DNA from: Hyphomicrobiales bacterium
GTDB lineage: Bacteria; Pseudomonadota; Alphaproteobacteria; Rhizobiales; Devosiaceae
DNA length: 64,000 bases
NCBI GenBank assembly: GCA_026981645.1
Contig: JALSII010000008.1
Span: forward strand, 40,618 to 104,617
Direction: 5' to 3'
How positions within the stretch are numbered: the first letter of the stretch is position 1; every line of letters starts with the position of its first letter. Under the pieces are notes generated by a model, which was given only the letters and a program-made list of their open reading frames with translations, had not been told where the DNA came from and did not search any database. A program made the position numbers and the translations under genes. Positions 35,523 to 43,842 of this stretch are shown one piece after another.

Positions 35523-36574
35523 TATTCAGCAGCCTCTTTGTTTGCAGAGGAAACAAGCGAAAGCGCCGCCATTGCTGCGGACTGGCCTTGCGCGATGGAA
35601 TCATCAATGGTCTCGGGTCCGGTTGCCGCCCCGGCAACAAAAACTCCGGCTCGAGAAGTCTCGGACATGGCAGCATAAGTTGAAGCTTTCTGGATGTGTC
35701 CGTATTTTTCCAGGTCAACGCCAAACACCGCTGACAGGGTCATGTTGTCCACATTGGGGTCCATGCCCACCGCGTGCACCACCATATCAAAGGGGATCGT
35801 GATCGGACGCTTGACCAGCGTGTCCTCGCCCTTGACGATCAGGCGTTTGCCGTCGGAGGCAACTTCGGCGATGCGCGCCTTGATATATTTTACCTTATGC
35901 TCTTCTTGCGAAGCCCAATAGAAGTCACCCTCGTAAAGTCCGAAGGTGCGGATATCCATATAGTAGATATAGACGTTGCAATCGGGCAGTTCCTCACGGA
36001 TTTCCATGGCGATATTCGCCGACACCGTGCAGCAGATTTTTGAGCACCATTCGCGCCCGATCTGGCGATCACGCGAGCCCACACACAACAGGATTGCCAC
36101 CCGCTCCGGCTTCCGTCCGTCCGAAGGACACTTGATGCCCGAACCACTGGAGAGCATCTGCTCCACCTGGGTGGTAGTCACCACATCTTCATAGGTGCCA
36201 AAGCCCCATTCGGGCTTGTTCACACTGTCAAAATGGGTAAAGCCGGTGCAAAGAATTGCCGCCCCGGCATCAATTTTTGTACCGTCCTTGAGCTTGGCGG
36301 TGAAGGCGCCGGGCGCTCCATCAAAACTATCCACCGTCGTATTCAGATGTTTTTTGATCAGCGGGTTTTCCTCGACACGGGCAACCATGCCCCCGATGGC
36401 GTCCTTGGCCCACTCCCGCGAGGGCACCAGCCGCGCATAACCCGAAATTATCGGCGCGCCTCCAAGGCGGTCTTCTTTTTCAACCAGCACCACTTCCTGG
36501 CCTGCGCTGGCCAGAGAATGAGCGGCAGACAGTCCTGCAGGGCCGCTGCCAACAATTAGAACCGGCTTGCTCAT
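35522..36574 (-). CDS. shdrA: sHdrA, flavoprotein subunit of the heterodisulfide reductase-like complex
   Basis: The 350-residue protein starts with an FAD-binding motif (LIVGSGPAGLSAAHSLA) and the ensuing VVLVEKEDRLGG. It has the HdrA-type Cys group LLCVGSRD ... WCSKICC (C164, C177, C181, C182) for a [4Fe-4S] cluster. The length is that of the short sHdrA lineage, without the ferredoxin and long N-terminal inserts of methanogen HdrA. It ends with GAATGPETIDDSIAQG, typical of the FAD domain. It overlaps sHdrB1 (four bases) and sHdr-Hyp. It is the presumed electron-transfer centre of sulfane oxidation. Confidence 0.94.
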   Translation of the reverse strand: MSKPVLIVGSGPAGLSAAHSLASAGQEVVLVEKEDRLGGAPIISGYARLVPSREWAKDAIGGMVARVEENPLIKKHLNTTVDSFDGAPGAFTAKLKDGTKIDAGAAILCTGFTHFDSVNKPEWGFGTYEDVVTTTQVEQMLSSGSGIKCPSDGRKPERVAILLCVGSRDRQIGREWCSKICCTVSANIAMEIREELPDCNVYIYYMDIRTFGLYEGDFYWASQEEHKVKYIKARIAEVASDGKRLIVKGEDTLVKRPITIPFDMVVHAVGMDPNVDNMTLSAVFGVDLEKYGHIQKASTYAAMSETSRAGVFVAGAATGPETIDDSIAQGQSAAMAALSLVSSANKEAAE

Positions 36575-37938
36575 TTTGCTGTCGTTCCTTCCAGTTGGGC
36601 GGGGCGTTTATATCCCGGTCCCGAAGTTATGGCGCGTTTGGGATCATAAAGGGTTTCAATTTTCCCCTTGGCAACCTCGCCCAGATAGCCCTCAAACTCG
36701 GCTTTGGCTTTTTCCCAGTCGATGCCGACTTTTTCCAGCAGCGTCTCAAACGGGCTGGCATGCCAGTGCAATTGCGCCAGCTTGTAGGGGTGCGCGCCCA
36801 GCGCCAGAGCGGCAAACTGGCAATCGGCCATAATGGGCAGGGCATAGACCTTGTCCACCGCCTTGCCGATCCACTGGTTCTTGTCCAGCGTGGTGATGCA
36901 GCCGGTGTCATGACCCACCATGATGTCGGCTTTTGCCTCCTCAACGGCGACTTTGATCTTGCGGTCAATAGCGAAGGAGCGGGTGAACTCACGCTCCCCG
37001 ATAATGTGGCGGAACCCAAAACCGCAGCAATCATACCAGGTGGAATAATCAACCACCTCAGTACCCAGAGTTTCCAGCAATCCGGTGGTGACCGCAACCC
37101 GGTTGCCGTCCAGCACGTCATTGTCGTAAATCACGTCTTCAGGCACCATTTTATAGACGTGGCAGGCCGGGTGCACCGTGGCCCGGACGTTTGAAACATC
37201 AATCACCTGATGTTCTTTGAGGCGGTGGCGTACAACGTGCAGCCATTCCGAATAATGCACGATTTCCTCAGGGATCAGAAGCTTGCCATCGACCAGCCGG
37301 CCCAGTTTGCCCAGAATTTCTTTCACCTGGGCCCTCAGTTCGGCCGAGTGCATCAAAAAGATGCGCATTTCCTTGTAGTTGCCAAAAGAGGTGCCGCAAT
37401 GCACCAGCGGATAATAGGTGCCTTCGGGCAGCCCCTCGGCTTTGGCCGACATATAGGCCTGATGGAAGTTCCTCAGGAACACTGCCGCCAGTGACACAAC
37501 ATTGCCAATGCCCGAGCCGTGATAGTTCCACGCCGTGCATGAGGTCTGGTCGGTTTCGTCCAGATATTTGGTGCCCAGCTTGTTCTGCAGCCACAGAACC
37601 GAAGAGGGGTATCCCGGAATATTGCCGCACTGGCCGCAGGATTTATGGTGCCAGAAATTATTGGTGGGGATTTTTTTGTCCCAGCCGTAAAGGGTCTTGG
37701 CCATTACCGGGTCATGGTGGTCTTCCACGCGGTGAACAACAATTTCTCCCTCTTTTTCCAGCTGCCACATGATGTCGCGCACGTCTTCCTTGCGCTTGCC
37801 GGTGAGCAGGGCGCGACGGTCAATTTTGGCCTCCACCCAGTCCGTGGCACGGCGTGCATCGGCGTCACTGAGCTTTGTTGCTTTCCACTCGGCTCCAAAG
37901 CCTTCAAACCCGGAGCCGGAATTTTCTTTTTCAGCCAT
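36571..37938 (-). CDS. shdrB1: sHdrB1, long heterodisulfide reductase-like subunit B
   Basis: The 455-residue protein is longer than sHdrB2, with an extra N-terminal region of about 100 residues. Cys-rich segments include KSCGQCGNIPG, TSCTAWNYHGSG, LVHCGTSFG, HPACHVYK, YDCCGFGFRH and GHDTGCITTL. At least some will bind noncubane clusters as in HdrB. The start ATG follows CAGGAG. A small GGCGC/GCGCC hairpin lies between it and sHdrC1. In sHdr it forms the catalytic or electron-accepting partner of sHdrC1 and sHdrA. Confidence 0.93.
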   Translation of the reverse strand: MAEKENSGSGFEGFGAEWKATKLSDADARRATDWVEAKIDRRALLTGKRKEDVRDIMWQLEKEGEIVVHRVEDHHDPVMAKTLYGWDKKIPTNNFWHHKSCGQCGNIPGYPSSVLWLQNKLGTKYLDETDQTSCTAWNYHGSGIGNVVSLAAVFLRNFHQAYMSAKAEGLPEGTYYPLVHCGTSFGNYKEMRIFLMHSAELRAQVKEILGKLGRLVDGKLLIPEEIVHYSEWLHVVRHRLKEHQVIDVSNVRATVHPACHVYKMVPEDVIYDNDVLDGNRVAVTTGLLETLGTEVVDYSTWYDCCGFGFRHIIGEREFTRSFAIDRKIKVAVEEAKADIMVGHDTGCITTLDKNQWIGKAVDKVYALPIMADCQFAALALGAHPYKLAQLHWHASPFETLLEKVGIDWEKAKAEFEGYLGEVAKGKIETLYDPKRAITSGPGYKRPAQLEGTTAK

Positions 37939-37999
37939 GGAAGTCTCCTGTTTTTCGGCGCCAAGCGCCTGAATGATATTTTAACGAACCGGCATGCAC

Positions 38000-38737
38000 C
38001 TACTCGTCGTCCTCATCTTCCTGCTCTTCGAGCCAGTCCTCATATTCTTCGCGTTTTTCGTCCATCACATCGAGCACGACATCGAACAGGTTCTCATCAA
38101 CGCTTTCAAGCTGATCCAGAACTCCGGTTGCCTCCCAGATGGCAAAAAGCTCGACCGATGTCTTAAGGTTCACCACCCAGGCCGTATCCAGCGTGTGCAT
38201 GGTCGGCATCGGGATGGCCTTGCGCAAAACCGCCAGCGGAGCATCAACCTTGGAGACATCAGGCCCCCAGTCGGGAAAGGCCTCTTTGGTGATCATGTTG
38301 GGTGCCAGCTGGTTGCCGGTGGAAATAACCTTGAGCAATACTCGCGAGAAGGGACGAAGCACGGCTTTGGCCGATTCCATTTCGTGCTTGATGGCCACTT
38401 CGCGCATGATCATCACCAGGCCGCCGGGCGAATTTTCGAACGGGCAGCGCGCCGCGCAGGTATAACACTGGGCGCACGACCAGATTTTTTCCTGCATGGC
38501 ATCATAAATGCCTTCAAGATTTTCGGTCCATAACAACTGGACAATCTCGCGGGGGGAATAGTCGTAATAGCTGGCCGAAGGACAGGTCGCAGTACAGATG
38601 CCGCAATTCAGGCAGCCATGCAGCTCATGGTCGTAGAGCATGTGCCCCTTGATGTCATCAAAGATGGCCTCAAGTTTTTCGTAAGGAACCGGGGGTTCAT
38701 CGGAAAGCGGATCACTGATTAAACCGTGCTGGGTCAT
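38000..38737 (-). CDS. shdrC1: sHdrC1, heterodisulfide reductase-like iron-sulfur subunit C
   Basis: The 245-residue protein has two [4Fe-4S] motifs, C42-x2-C45-x2-C48-x3-C52 and C88-x2-C91-x2-C94-x3-C98, each followed by Pro. Between them lies the HdrC-like SPREIVQLLW segment. The C-terminus is unusually acidic (DEKREEYEDWLEEQEDEDDE). It starts 34 bases after the DsrE stop and leads the sHdr structural genes. Confidence 0.92.
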   Translation of the reverse strand: MTQHGLISDPLSDEPPVPYEKLEAIFDDIKGHMLYDHELHGCLNCGICTATCPSASYYDYSPREIVQLLWTENLEGIYDAMQEKIWSCAQCYTCAARCPFENSPGGLVMIMREVAIKHEMESAKAVLRPFSRVLLKVISTGNQLAPNMITKEAFPDWGPDVSKVDAPLAVLRKAIPMPTMHTLDTAWVVNLKTSVELFAIWEATGVLDQLESVDENLFDVVLDVMDEKREEYEDWLEEQEDEDDE

Positions 38738-38770
38738 GTGGTATTTCCCTTGTGGCTCTGAAGCACCAAC

Positions 38771-39151
38771 CTAGTAGGTCATTACCCGGACGTCATCATC
38801 TTCCATGACGTCCTCAATCACCTTGGCCCCCCCCACAATGCCTTCGCACTCGGGGATCAGATCGTCCTCGGTCATATCGAAAAGGGCCAGATTGGGCGAG
38901 CAGCAATAAAATTTTGCACCCGCTTCATGGGCGTCCTTGATGAAGTCATAAACGGTTTTGGGCGAGCCTTCCTTGACCACAAGCCCTTCGGCAAAGCCCT
39001 TTTTCATGAGCTGCCCGGCTGTTGCGGTGCACACCACCTCAACTTCATAATCCATGGCCGCAGCAACCGTTGCCTGAAAAAACGGCGCTCCAAGCTCTTC
39101 GCCGTTGCGCGGATCAGTGTTGACCATGATGATTATCAATTTGCTGGCCAT
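38771..39151 (-). CDS. DsrE-family sulfur carrier protein
   Basis: The 126-residue protein has the DsrE/F fold, with the start KLIIIMVNTDPRNGEELGAP and Cys at 41, 83, 84 and 102; the adjacent pair lies in FYCCSPNLALF, at the usual position of the reactive Cys. It is distinct from the DsrE3 protein at the other end of the operon and is probably a second sulfur-relay protein for sHdr. The C-terminus is acidic (DVMEDDDVRVMTY). The candidate promoter lies upstream, so it may be the first gene of the main sHdr transcript. Confidence 0.88.
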   Translation of the reverse strand: MASKLIIIMVNTDPRNGEELGAPFFQATVAAAMDYEVEVVCTATAGQLMKKGFAEGLVVKEGSPKTVYDFIKDAHEAGAKFYCCSPNLALFDMTEDDLIPECEGIVGGAKVIEDVMEDDDVRVMTY

Positions 39152-39237
39152 CGGCCTCTCCCTTTTGCAGATATATCTCCCGCATGACAGAGCCTGAACG
39201 GCCCCTCCCTTGTCGCATATTGCGGGATAATCCGCGA

Positions 39238-39266
39238 AGGATACATGAAGAAAATGGAATGTGCAA
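39238..39266 (-). promoter_or_regulatory. Candidate promoter of the dsrE-shdr operon
   Basis: On the minus strand, TTGCAC (39266-39261) and TATCCT (39243-39238) are spaced by 17 bases, 87 bases upstream of the DsrE start. A near-direct repeat TCAGAATTGT / TCAGAAATTGT (plus strand 39275-39284 and 39290-39300) lies just upstream of the -35 box and could be a regulator site. The gap of 206 bases before this gene also supports a promoter here. Confidence 0.45.
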
Positions 39267-39357
39267 TGATGGAGTCAGAATTGTGGAAATCAGAAATTGT
39301 TCACCGGACGCTGTTCATTTTCCCCGCCGCCTCAGCGCCATTCCTGGAAATGAAATT

Positions 39358-40047
39358 TCACAGCAGCTTTGTGTGTCTGGAGATGCCCACCATTATTTCA
39401 CTCAAGGCTTCAGCGATTTCGGCCTGCACATTCCGTAGCGCTTCAAGGCCTTCAGCTGTATTATCCGGCGTTTCGGCGAACTCCATGATCAGGTCCTCGG
39501 CCATGCCCGATTTCATTCCCGGATGTCCGATAAAGCCCAATGAGTTTTCATTTAGTGAAAACACCAAGGGCTCCCCTGCCTGGTTTTGTGCCAGAATTGT
39601 GCTCTGCGGGGGTAGTACCGGTTTGTCCCGCAGGTAGGAAACCATGGGAAACCGCGCCGGAAGGTGTCCTGCCAGTGCGTCCGGGGTCACGGTTTTTGCC
39701 TCTTCAACTTTAAAGCGCAATGGCGCCTCTTCGGCTCCGCCAGTGGCGGCGATGGAAAGGATCAGTGCGCCCATACCGATGCCGATCACCGGAAGCCTGG
39801 CTTCCAGAAATGATTTTGTCAGGCGCAATTCGGGCATCAGGCTGGGCAGCAGAAATCCGCTGACCACCCCGTAGGGGCCTCCACCCAGAATGATCAGCCC
39901 GTCAAAATCTTCACGCTCGGTGGGGATGGTTCCTCCTGCGGTGAAGGGGCGGTGGTAATGAAAGCGAATATTGCGCCCCTCGAAATGATCCTCCATCAAT
40001 CCAAGGAACTCGGTTTCGGTGTGTTGGAGTACGCAGACATTTTTCAT
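39358..40047 (-). CDS. Glutamine amidotransferase class I-like protein with degenerate catalytic triad
   Basis: The 229-residue protein has the class I GATase fold: LIILGGGPYG for the oxyanion strand, then VIGIGMGAL where active enzymes have GICLGHQ, and IGHPGM where they have FHPE. The nucleophile Cys is Gly91, His175 is kept and the Glu position is Gly177. Glutamine hydrolysis therefore looks impossible. GATase genes are known next to lipoate-assembly genes (lipS1, lipS2) in sHdr loci. It lies 30 bases after sLpl(AB). A role in lipoate assembly or as a binding protein is inference. Confidence 0.85.
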   Translation of the reverse strand: MKNVCVLQHTETEFLGLMEDHFEGRNIRFHYHRPFTAGGTIPTEREDFDGLIILGGGPYGVVSGFLLPSLMPELRLTKSFLEARLPVIGIGMGALILSIAATGGAEEAPLRFKVEEAKTVTPDALAGHLPARFPMVSYLRDKPVLPPQSTILAQNQAGEPLVFSLNENSLGFIGHPGMKSGMAEDLIMEFAETPDNTAEGLEALRNVQAEIAEALSEIMVGISRHTKLL

Positions 40048-40077
40048 ATGATGAACTCCGGCGGTCCCAAAATATGC

Positions 40078-41154
40078 CTATTCAGAGGTTTCCACCGCCC
40101 CCATGATGGCTTCTGCTATATCAGAACCTGTTACCCCCGGCATTTCAATATTCATCTCTTCCATGCCCCTGTCGGCAGCGGCACCGAGGGCTTTATGCGT
40201 TAAAGCTGTTCCCACCAGATGTGCCGCGAGCCGGTCGACCCCATCAGGGGGCAGACAGGTGAAGTCTCCTGAAATCAGAAGGTCGGCAACTTTTTTATCC
40301 CGGCCCAGCAGGTGCACCCGGATCAGTCCTCCCGGGGCCTTGTGCATGGCCTGTGTCAGATGAGTGCCCGATGAAATCTTGACCCCCATCTGAACAAACT
40401 TCCGGCCCTGAACGAATGTCCATTCCGGATCAACCAGCGCCACCTCAGCTTCCGCAATTGCTGCCAGTTCAGCCTCTGTTGCCTTGTCCATATAGGGCTC
40501 CACATCAAGAACAGAGGCGCACCGGGCGAGAAATTTTTCAATGATTAGTTCGCGTGGAGGAATTTCCCCCAGCTCCTTGAGCATTGTTGTCATATAATCA
40601 TCAAGCGTGGATTTGAGTTTGTCGCGAAATTTTTCGCTGGGCACCTTGAGGCATCTGGCCATGGTCGCGGTATCAAAATCGCGCATGAAGCTGCCTGCCA
40701 TCACCGTGGCATCGCCGATGCTGGCTGCGCCGGTTCCCCCGATCTTGCGCCCCTTCACATGGATATCGTTGGAGGGACGGAACTCGGCCTCAATGCCCAG
40801 ATCGTGATAGGTGGCCACCACCGGCTCGATGAACATGGGATAGAGCTGTTCGGCGCGCCTGGGGGCCTTGTCTTTTGGGTAAATAAAGTGGGTGAAAAGC
40901 TGGTTTTCATCCAGATAAACCGCGCCACCGCCCACATGACGCCGATAGATGGGAAGCCCGGCATTTTTGCAGAAATCCTCATCAACCTCCTTGGCAATTT
41001 CCTGATGCATGCCCACACTCACATAGGGCGTTGCAGGGCTTGCCAGAGACAGAACCGGGTCACTCTCAGCCGTAATGGTTTCGGCAAGCCCGTGAAAAAT
41101 TGCCTGGCTGCGAAGCGCCGACACCGTGCCAAAGTCAAGTATTCTGAGCCGCAT
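40078..41154 (-). CDS. sHdr-associated lipoate-protein ligase sLpl(AB)
   Basis: The 358-residue protein has the LplA signature RRHVGGGAVYLDEN (residues 71-84) and the adenylate-binding GRKIGGTGAASIGD with Lys137. The C-terminal domain (about 240-358) is fused in one chain, as in the sLpl(AB) type devoted to LbpA. The enzyme would attach lipoate or octanoate to K71 of LbpA. No lipS1, lipS2 or lipT gene lies nearby in the window, so sulfur insertion must come from elsewhere or from scavenged lipoate. It leads the operon-like array. Confidence 0.88.
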   Translation of the reverse strand: MRLRILDFGTVSALRSQAIFHGLAETITAESDPVLSLASPATPYVSVGMHQEIAKEVDEDFCKNAGLPIYRRHVGGGAVYLDENQLFTHFIYPKDKAPRRAEQLYPMFIEPVVATYHDLGIEAEFRPSNDIHVKGRKIGGTGAASIGDATVMAGSFMRDFDTATMARCLKVPSEKFRDKLKSTLDDYMTTMLKELGEIPPRELIIEKFLARCASVLDVEPYMDKATEAELAAIAEAEVALVDPEWTFVQGRKFVQMGVKISSGTHLTQAMHKAPGGLIRVHLLGRDKKVADLLISGDFTCLPPDGVDRLAAHLVGTALTHKALGAAADRGMEEMNIEMPGVTGSDIAEAIMGAVETSE

Positions 41155-41211
41155 TAAACCATTCCCTTTTTGTCATGTCTGACCACCTTGCCGGATGGCG
41201 TTTGCCACTTT

Positions 41212-41237
41212 TTTGAGAGAAAAGTCAAACACTCAAA
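41212..41237 (-). promoter_or_regulatory. Candidate operator upstream of sLpl(AB)
   Basis: TTTGAG and CTCAAA form a 6-base dyad with a 14-base centre that holds TTGACT, a -35-like box on the minus strand. An ArsR-type dimer could cover such a site. No good -10 box was found at the proper distance, so the promoter itself is uncertain. Confidence 0.3.
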
Positions 41238-41304
41238 TGTCGATGCACAAAATATGAGAGTAATATCGTGCCGGAATGCCTGCCCGACAGGTGGTGCCCC
41301 CACT

Positions 41305-42015
41305 TTACGGGTCTTTGATGCAGTCAGAGGTTTCCAGAGCGGCGGCAACCAGGGCTTTTGCGTGGAGTTCGGTGGTGTCATAGGTGGGCAGCGGGCTGAT
41401 ATCATCATTAATGAGCATGCTGATTTCCGTGCAGCCCAGAATAACCGCTTCCGCGCCCCTGCCGGCCAGATGTTCTATGGCTTTGACATAGGTTTTTTGT
41501 GAGGCTTCGCGCACAATGCCCCGACAGAGTTCTTCATAAATAATAGCGTTGAGGTCGGTAATTCCAATTTCAGGAACAAGAGATTCAAGGCCCGCTTTTT
41601 TCAGCTCGTTAGTGTAGAAATTCATTTCCAGAGTAAACTGGGTGCCCAGCAGGCCCACGGTTCTAAAGCCATCCCTTATCAACCGGTCTGCCGTGGGTTT
41701 TGCAATGTGGAGCAGGGGAACATCTATTGCGGCCTGCACTCGGTCTGCAACTATGTGCATCGTGTTGGTGGCGATGCCGACGATCTCGGCACCGGAACTT
41801 TCCAGTCCTCTTGCCGCGTCGGCCAGGATATCTCCGGCACTCCTCCAATCACGAGCAGCCTGGAGGGCGGCGATGGGCGCAAAGTCAACCGAATGGAGCA
41901 GAAGCGGCGCTGAATGCAGGCCGCCGCGGGCTCGTTTGGTTTCAGAATTGATGATGCGGTAATAGTGGGCAGTTGACTCCCAACTCATGCCCCCAACAAG
42001 ACCAATGGTTTTCAT
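41305..42015 (-). CDS. Aspartate/glutamate racemase family protein (YgeA-like amino-acid racemase)
   Basis: The 236-residue protein starts MKTIGLVGGMSWEST, the YgeA/Asp-racemase signature. It has IATNTMH, with Thr in place of the first catalytic Cys, and ILGCTEISM with the second Cys, as in broad-specificity PLP-independent racemases such as E. coli YgeA. It probably interconverts L- and D-amino acids for cell-wall or signalling use. It lies 9 bases after rppH and is the last gene of the housekeeping run before the sulfur region. Confidence 0.87.
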   Translation of the reverse strand: MKTIGLVGGMSWESTAHYYRIINSETKRARGGLHSAPLLLHSVDFAPIAALQAARDWRSAGDILADAARGLESSGAEIVGIATNTMHIVADRVQAAIDVPLLHIAKPTADRLIRDGFRTVGLLGTQFTLEMNFYTNELKKAGLESLVPEIGITDLNAIIYEELCRGIVREASQKTYVKAIEHLAGRGAEAVILGCTEISMLINDDISPLPTYDTTELHAKALVAAALETSDCIKDP

Positions 42016-42024
42016 GAAACTATT

Positions 42025-42597
42025 TCAACTTTTTACAGGCGGTTTTCTGGGTGAAATTTCACCGGAGCGGATCTTGTCCGGCAGGTCTGCAAACCATTCG
42101 GCCAACTGGCGGTAAACGTCGCGTTTAAAGGGAACGATCAGTTCGGGCAGGCCTTCAAGGCACTCCCAGCGCCAATCTGAAAACTCTGCCCGGTGAGCAC
42201 CATTATCGGGGTGCTCAATATCAATTTCGGTGTCATCGCCTGTAAACAGCATGGCAAACCACATCTGGCGCTGGCCGCGAAACCTGTTGCGTTTCTTTTG
42301 TTCAGTAACCTCGTCGGGAAAATCGTAAGCCAGCCAGTCCTCGGCCGGGGCCAGAAGTTCGGCGGAGCTGATATTGGTTTCTTCATAAAGCTCGCGAACT
42401 GCAGCTTCAAACGGGTCCTCGCCGGGGTCGATGCCCCCTTGGGGCATTTGCCAGGCCTGCCCCGGTCCGCCGGGTGGCATTTGCGTGCGCCTGCCGATAA
42501 AAACCCTGCCTTGTCTGTTGAACAGAACAACCCCGGCGCAGGGGCGATAGGGCAGGTGAGCGCGGGGTTGTGCGCTGGAGTCTGAAGTTTTTTTCAT
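42025..42597 (-). CDS. rppH: RNA pyrophosphohydrolase RppH (Nudix)
   Basis: RppH removes pyrophosphate from the 5' end of mRNAs, starting their decay. The 190-residue protein has the Nudix box G-x5-E-x7-RELYEET with the preceding WQMPQGGIDPGED, and begins YRPCAGVVLFN as in RppH/IalA of alphaproteobacteria. The ATG overlaps the deacetylase stop (ATGA-type). Confidence 0.95.
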   Translation of the reverse strand: MKKTSDSSAQPRAHLPYRPCAGVVLFNRQGRVFIGRRTQMPPGGPGQAWQMPQGGIDPGEDPFEAAVRELYEETNISSAELLAPAEDWLAYDFPDEVTEQKKRNRFRGQRQMWFAMLFTGDDTEIDIEHPDNGAHRAEFSDWRWECLEGLPELIVPFKRDVYRQLAEWFADLPDKIRSGEISPRKPPVKS

Positions 42598-43769
42598 CAG
42601 GGAGCGCTCTTCATGAGGACACTGACAGGAACCAGTTCCATGCGCTTTTCATCAAGGCTGGCGGCCCAGCTTTTAAGAGTACTGATAGAGGAAGGCAGAC
42701 CGGACATTATGCCCACGGCCGAGCCTTCTTTTCGAGCTATATCCTCAAGCAGTTTGAAGGCCTGTAAAATTGCGGTTCTTGAGGGGTTGATGTCAAGTTG
42801 AATGCTTCCCCGGGCATAGGGCACCTGATTTGCCATGGCCAATTGGCGGCTGAGGGAGCGGTTGGAACTTCCATCATCCACAAAACCCAGGCCGCGGGTG
42901 CCCAGTTCTTCCATTACCGGCCCAAGATCAGCGGCTGATGATGTGAAACGTGCGCCCTGATAGTTTATCACCCCCACATATCCCCCCATCTGAGCCATGA
43001 CCCAGGTCAGGTGATCCAGGTTGGCACGGGCGGGCTGATTGGTAAGCAATGTGCGGGGTCCGGGGTCGGAATTGGGATAGTCAAATGGTTCCATGGGCAC
43101 TTCGAGCAGCAGTTCGTGCCCTCCGGCGCGAGCTACCGCTGCTGTGCGCGAGAGGCTTCGGCCGTGGGGAGCAAAAGCAAGGGTTACATTGTCGGGAAGT
43201 TCTGCGATCGCGCTCAGGGTTCCAGCCTCGTTCAACCCCATGCCGGTGATGATGATGGCAATCAGTGGTTTTCCGCCCGCCGCCTCAGGCCCTATGGAGG
43301 CCCTGGCATAGGCAGAAAAAGGGGTGCGTCCCTGCTGGCTGATGCGAGGCACGACCCCGTATTGGGTCTGTTCGCTCAGATCAGGAAGTGTGCCGAACTC
43401 ATCAGGCTGGTGACCGGGGAGCTCTGTTTGATCGGACAGGGGCAGGTCCTGTTCGTCAACACTTGTTATTTCGGGGCCGTTGAGAAGGGGGTCTGTGGTA
43501 ATAACAACCGGGGCCGCCTCAGGCGGTGCGCTGACTTCTCCGGCGAGCGAATTGATGTTGATTTCAGAATTAATGGGAACTTCGGCCACCGGGCGGCCGC
43601 CGTTGGGATCGTCAACCAGAATGATGCGGGCAACGGGAACAGCCAGCACAAAAATCAACAGGCCGACCATAATACGCCCGACCGGGAGACGGGCCAGATC
43701 AATGGAGATTTTGGGCAGTGTGCGTTTAGGTTTTTTTTTGCCCAGCGGTGCGCCCAGATCGTTGGTCAT
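42597..43769 (-). CDS. Divergent polysaccharide deacetylase family protein
   Basis: The 390-residue protein has an N-terminal cytoplasmic basic tail, one transmembrane helix (about 31-51), a Pro/Glu-rich linker (about 60-150) and a periplasmic domain (about 165-385). Landmarks are IAIIITGMGLNEAG, HELLLEVPMEPFDYPN and GVINYQGARFTSSA, typical of the YibQ-like divergent polysaccharide deacetylases (DUF610). These keep the NodB-like fold with altered metal-site motifs; substrates are unknown. It follows the S41 protease and EnvC genes, consistent with envelope work. Confidence 0.88.
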   Translation of the reverse strand: MTNDLGAPLGKKKPKRTLPKISIDLARLPVGRIMVGLLIFVLAVPVARIILVDDPNGGRPVAEVPINSEININSLAGEVSAPPEAAPVVITTDPLLNGPEITSVDEQDLPLSDQTELPGHQPDEFGTLPDLSEQTQYGVVPRISQQGRTPFSAYARASIGPEAAGGKPLIAIIITGMGLNEAGTLSAIAELPDNVTLAFAPHGRSLSRTAAVARAGGHELLLEVPMEPFDYPNSDPGPRTLLTNQPARANLDHLTWVMAQMGGYVGVINYQGARFTSSAADLGPVMEELGTRGLGFVDDGSSNRSLSRQLAMANQVPYARGSIQLDINPSRTAILQAFKLLEDIARKEGSAVGIMSGLPSSISTLKSWAASLDEKRMELVPVSVLMKSAP

Positions 43770-43842
43770 GGGTTTTGATCCATCACGAAAGCTCGGGTAA
43801 TTTACCCCGAATCAGCAGATTTATAAGGCTTGTAGCACAAGA

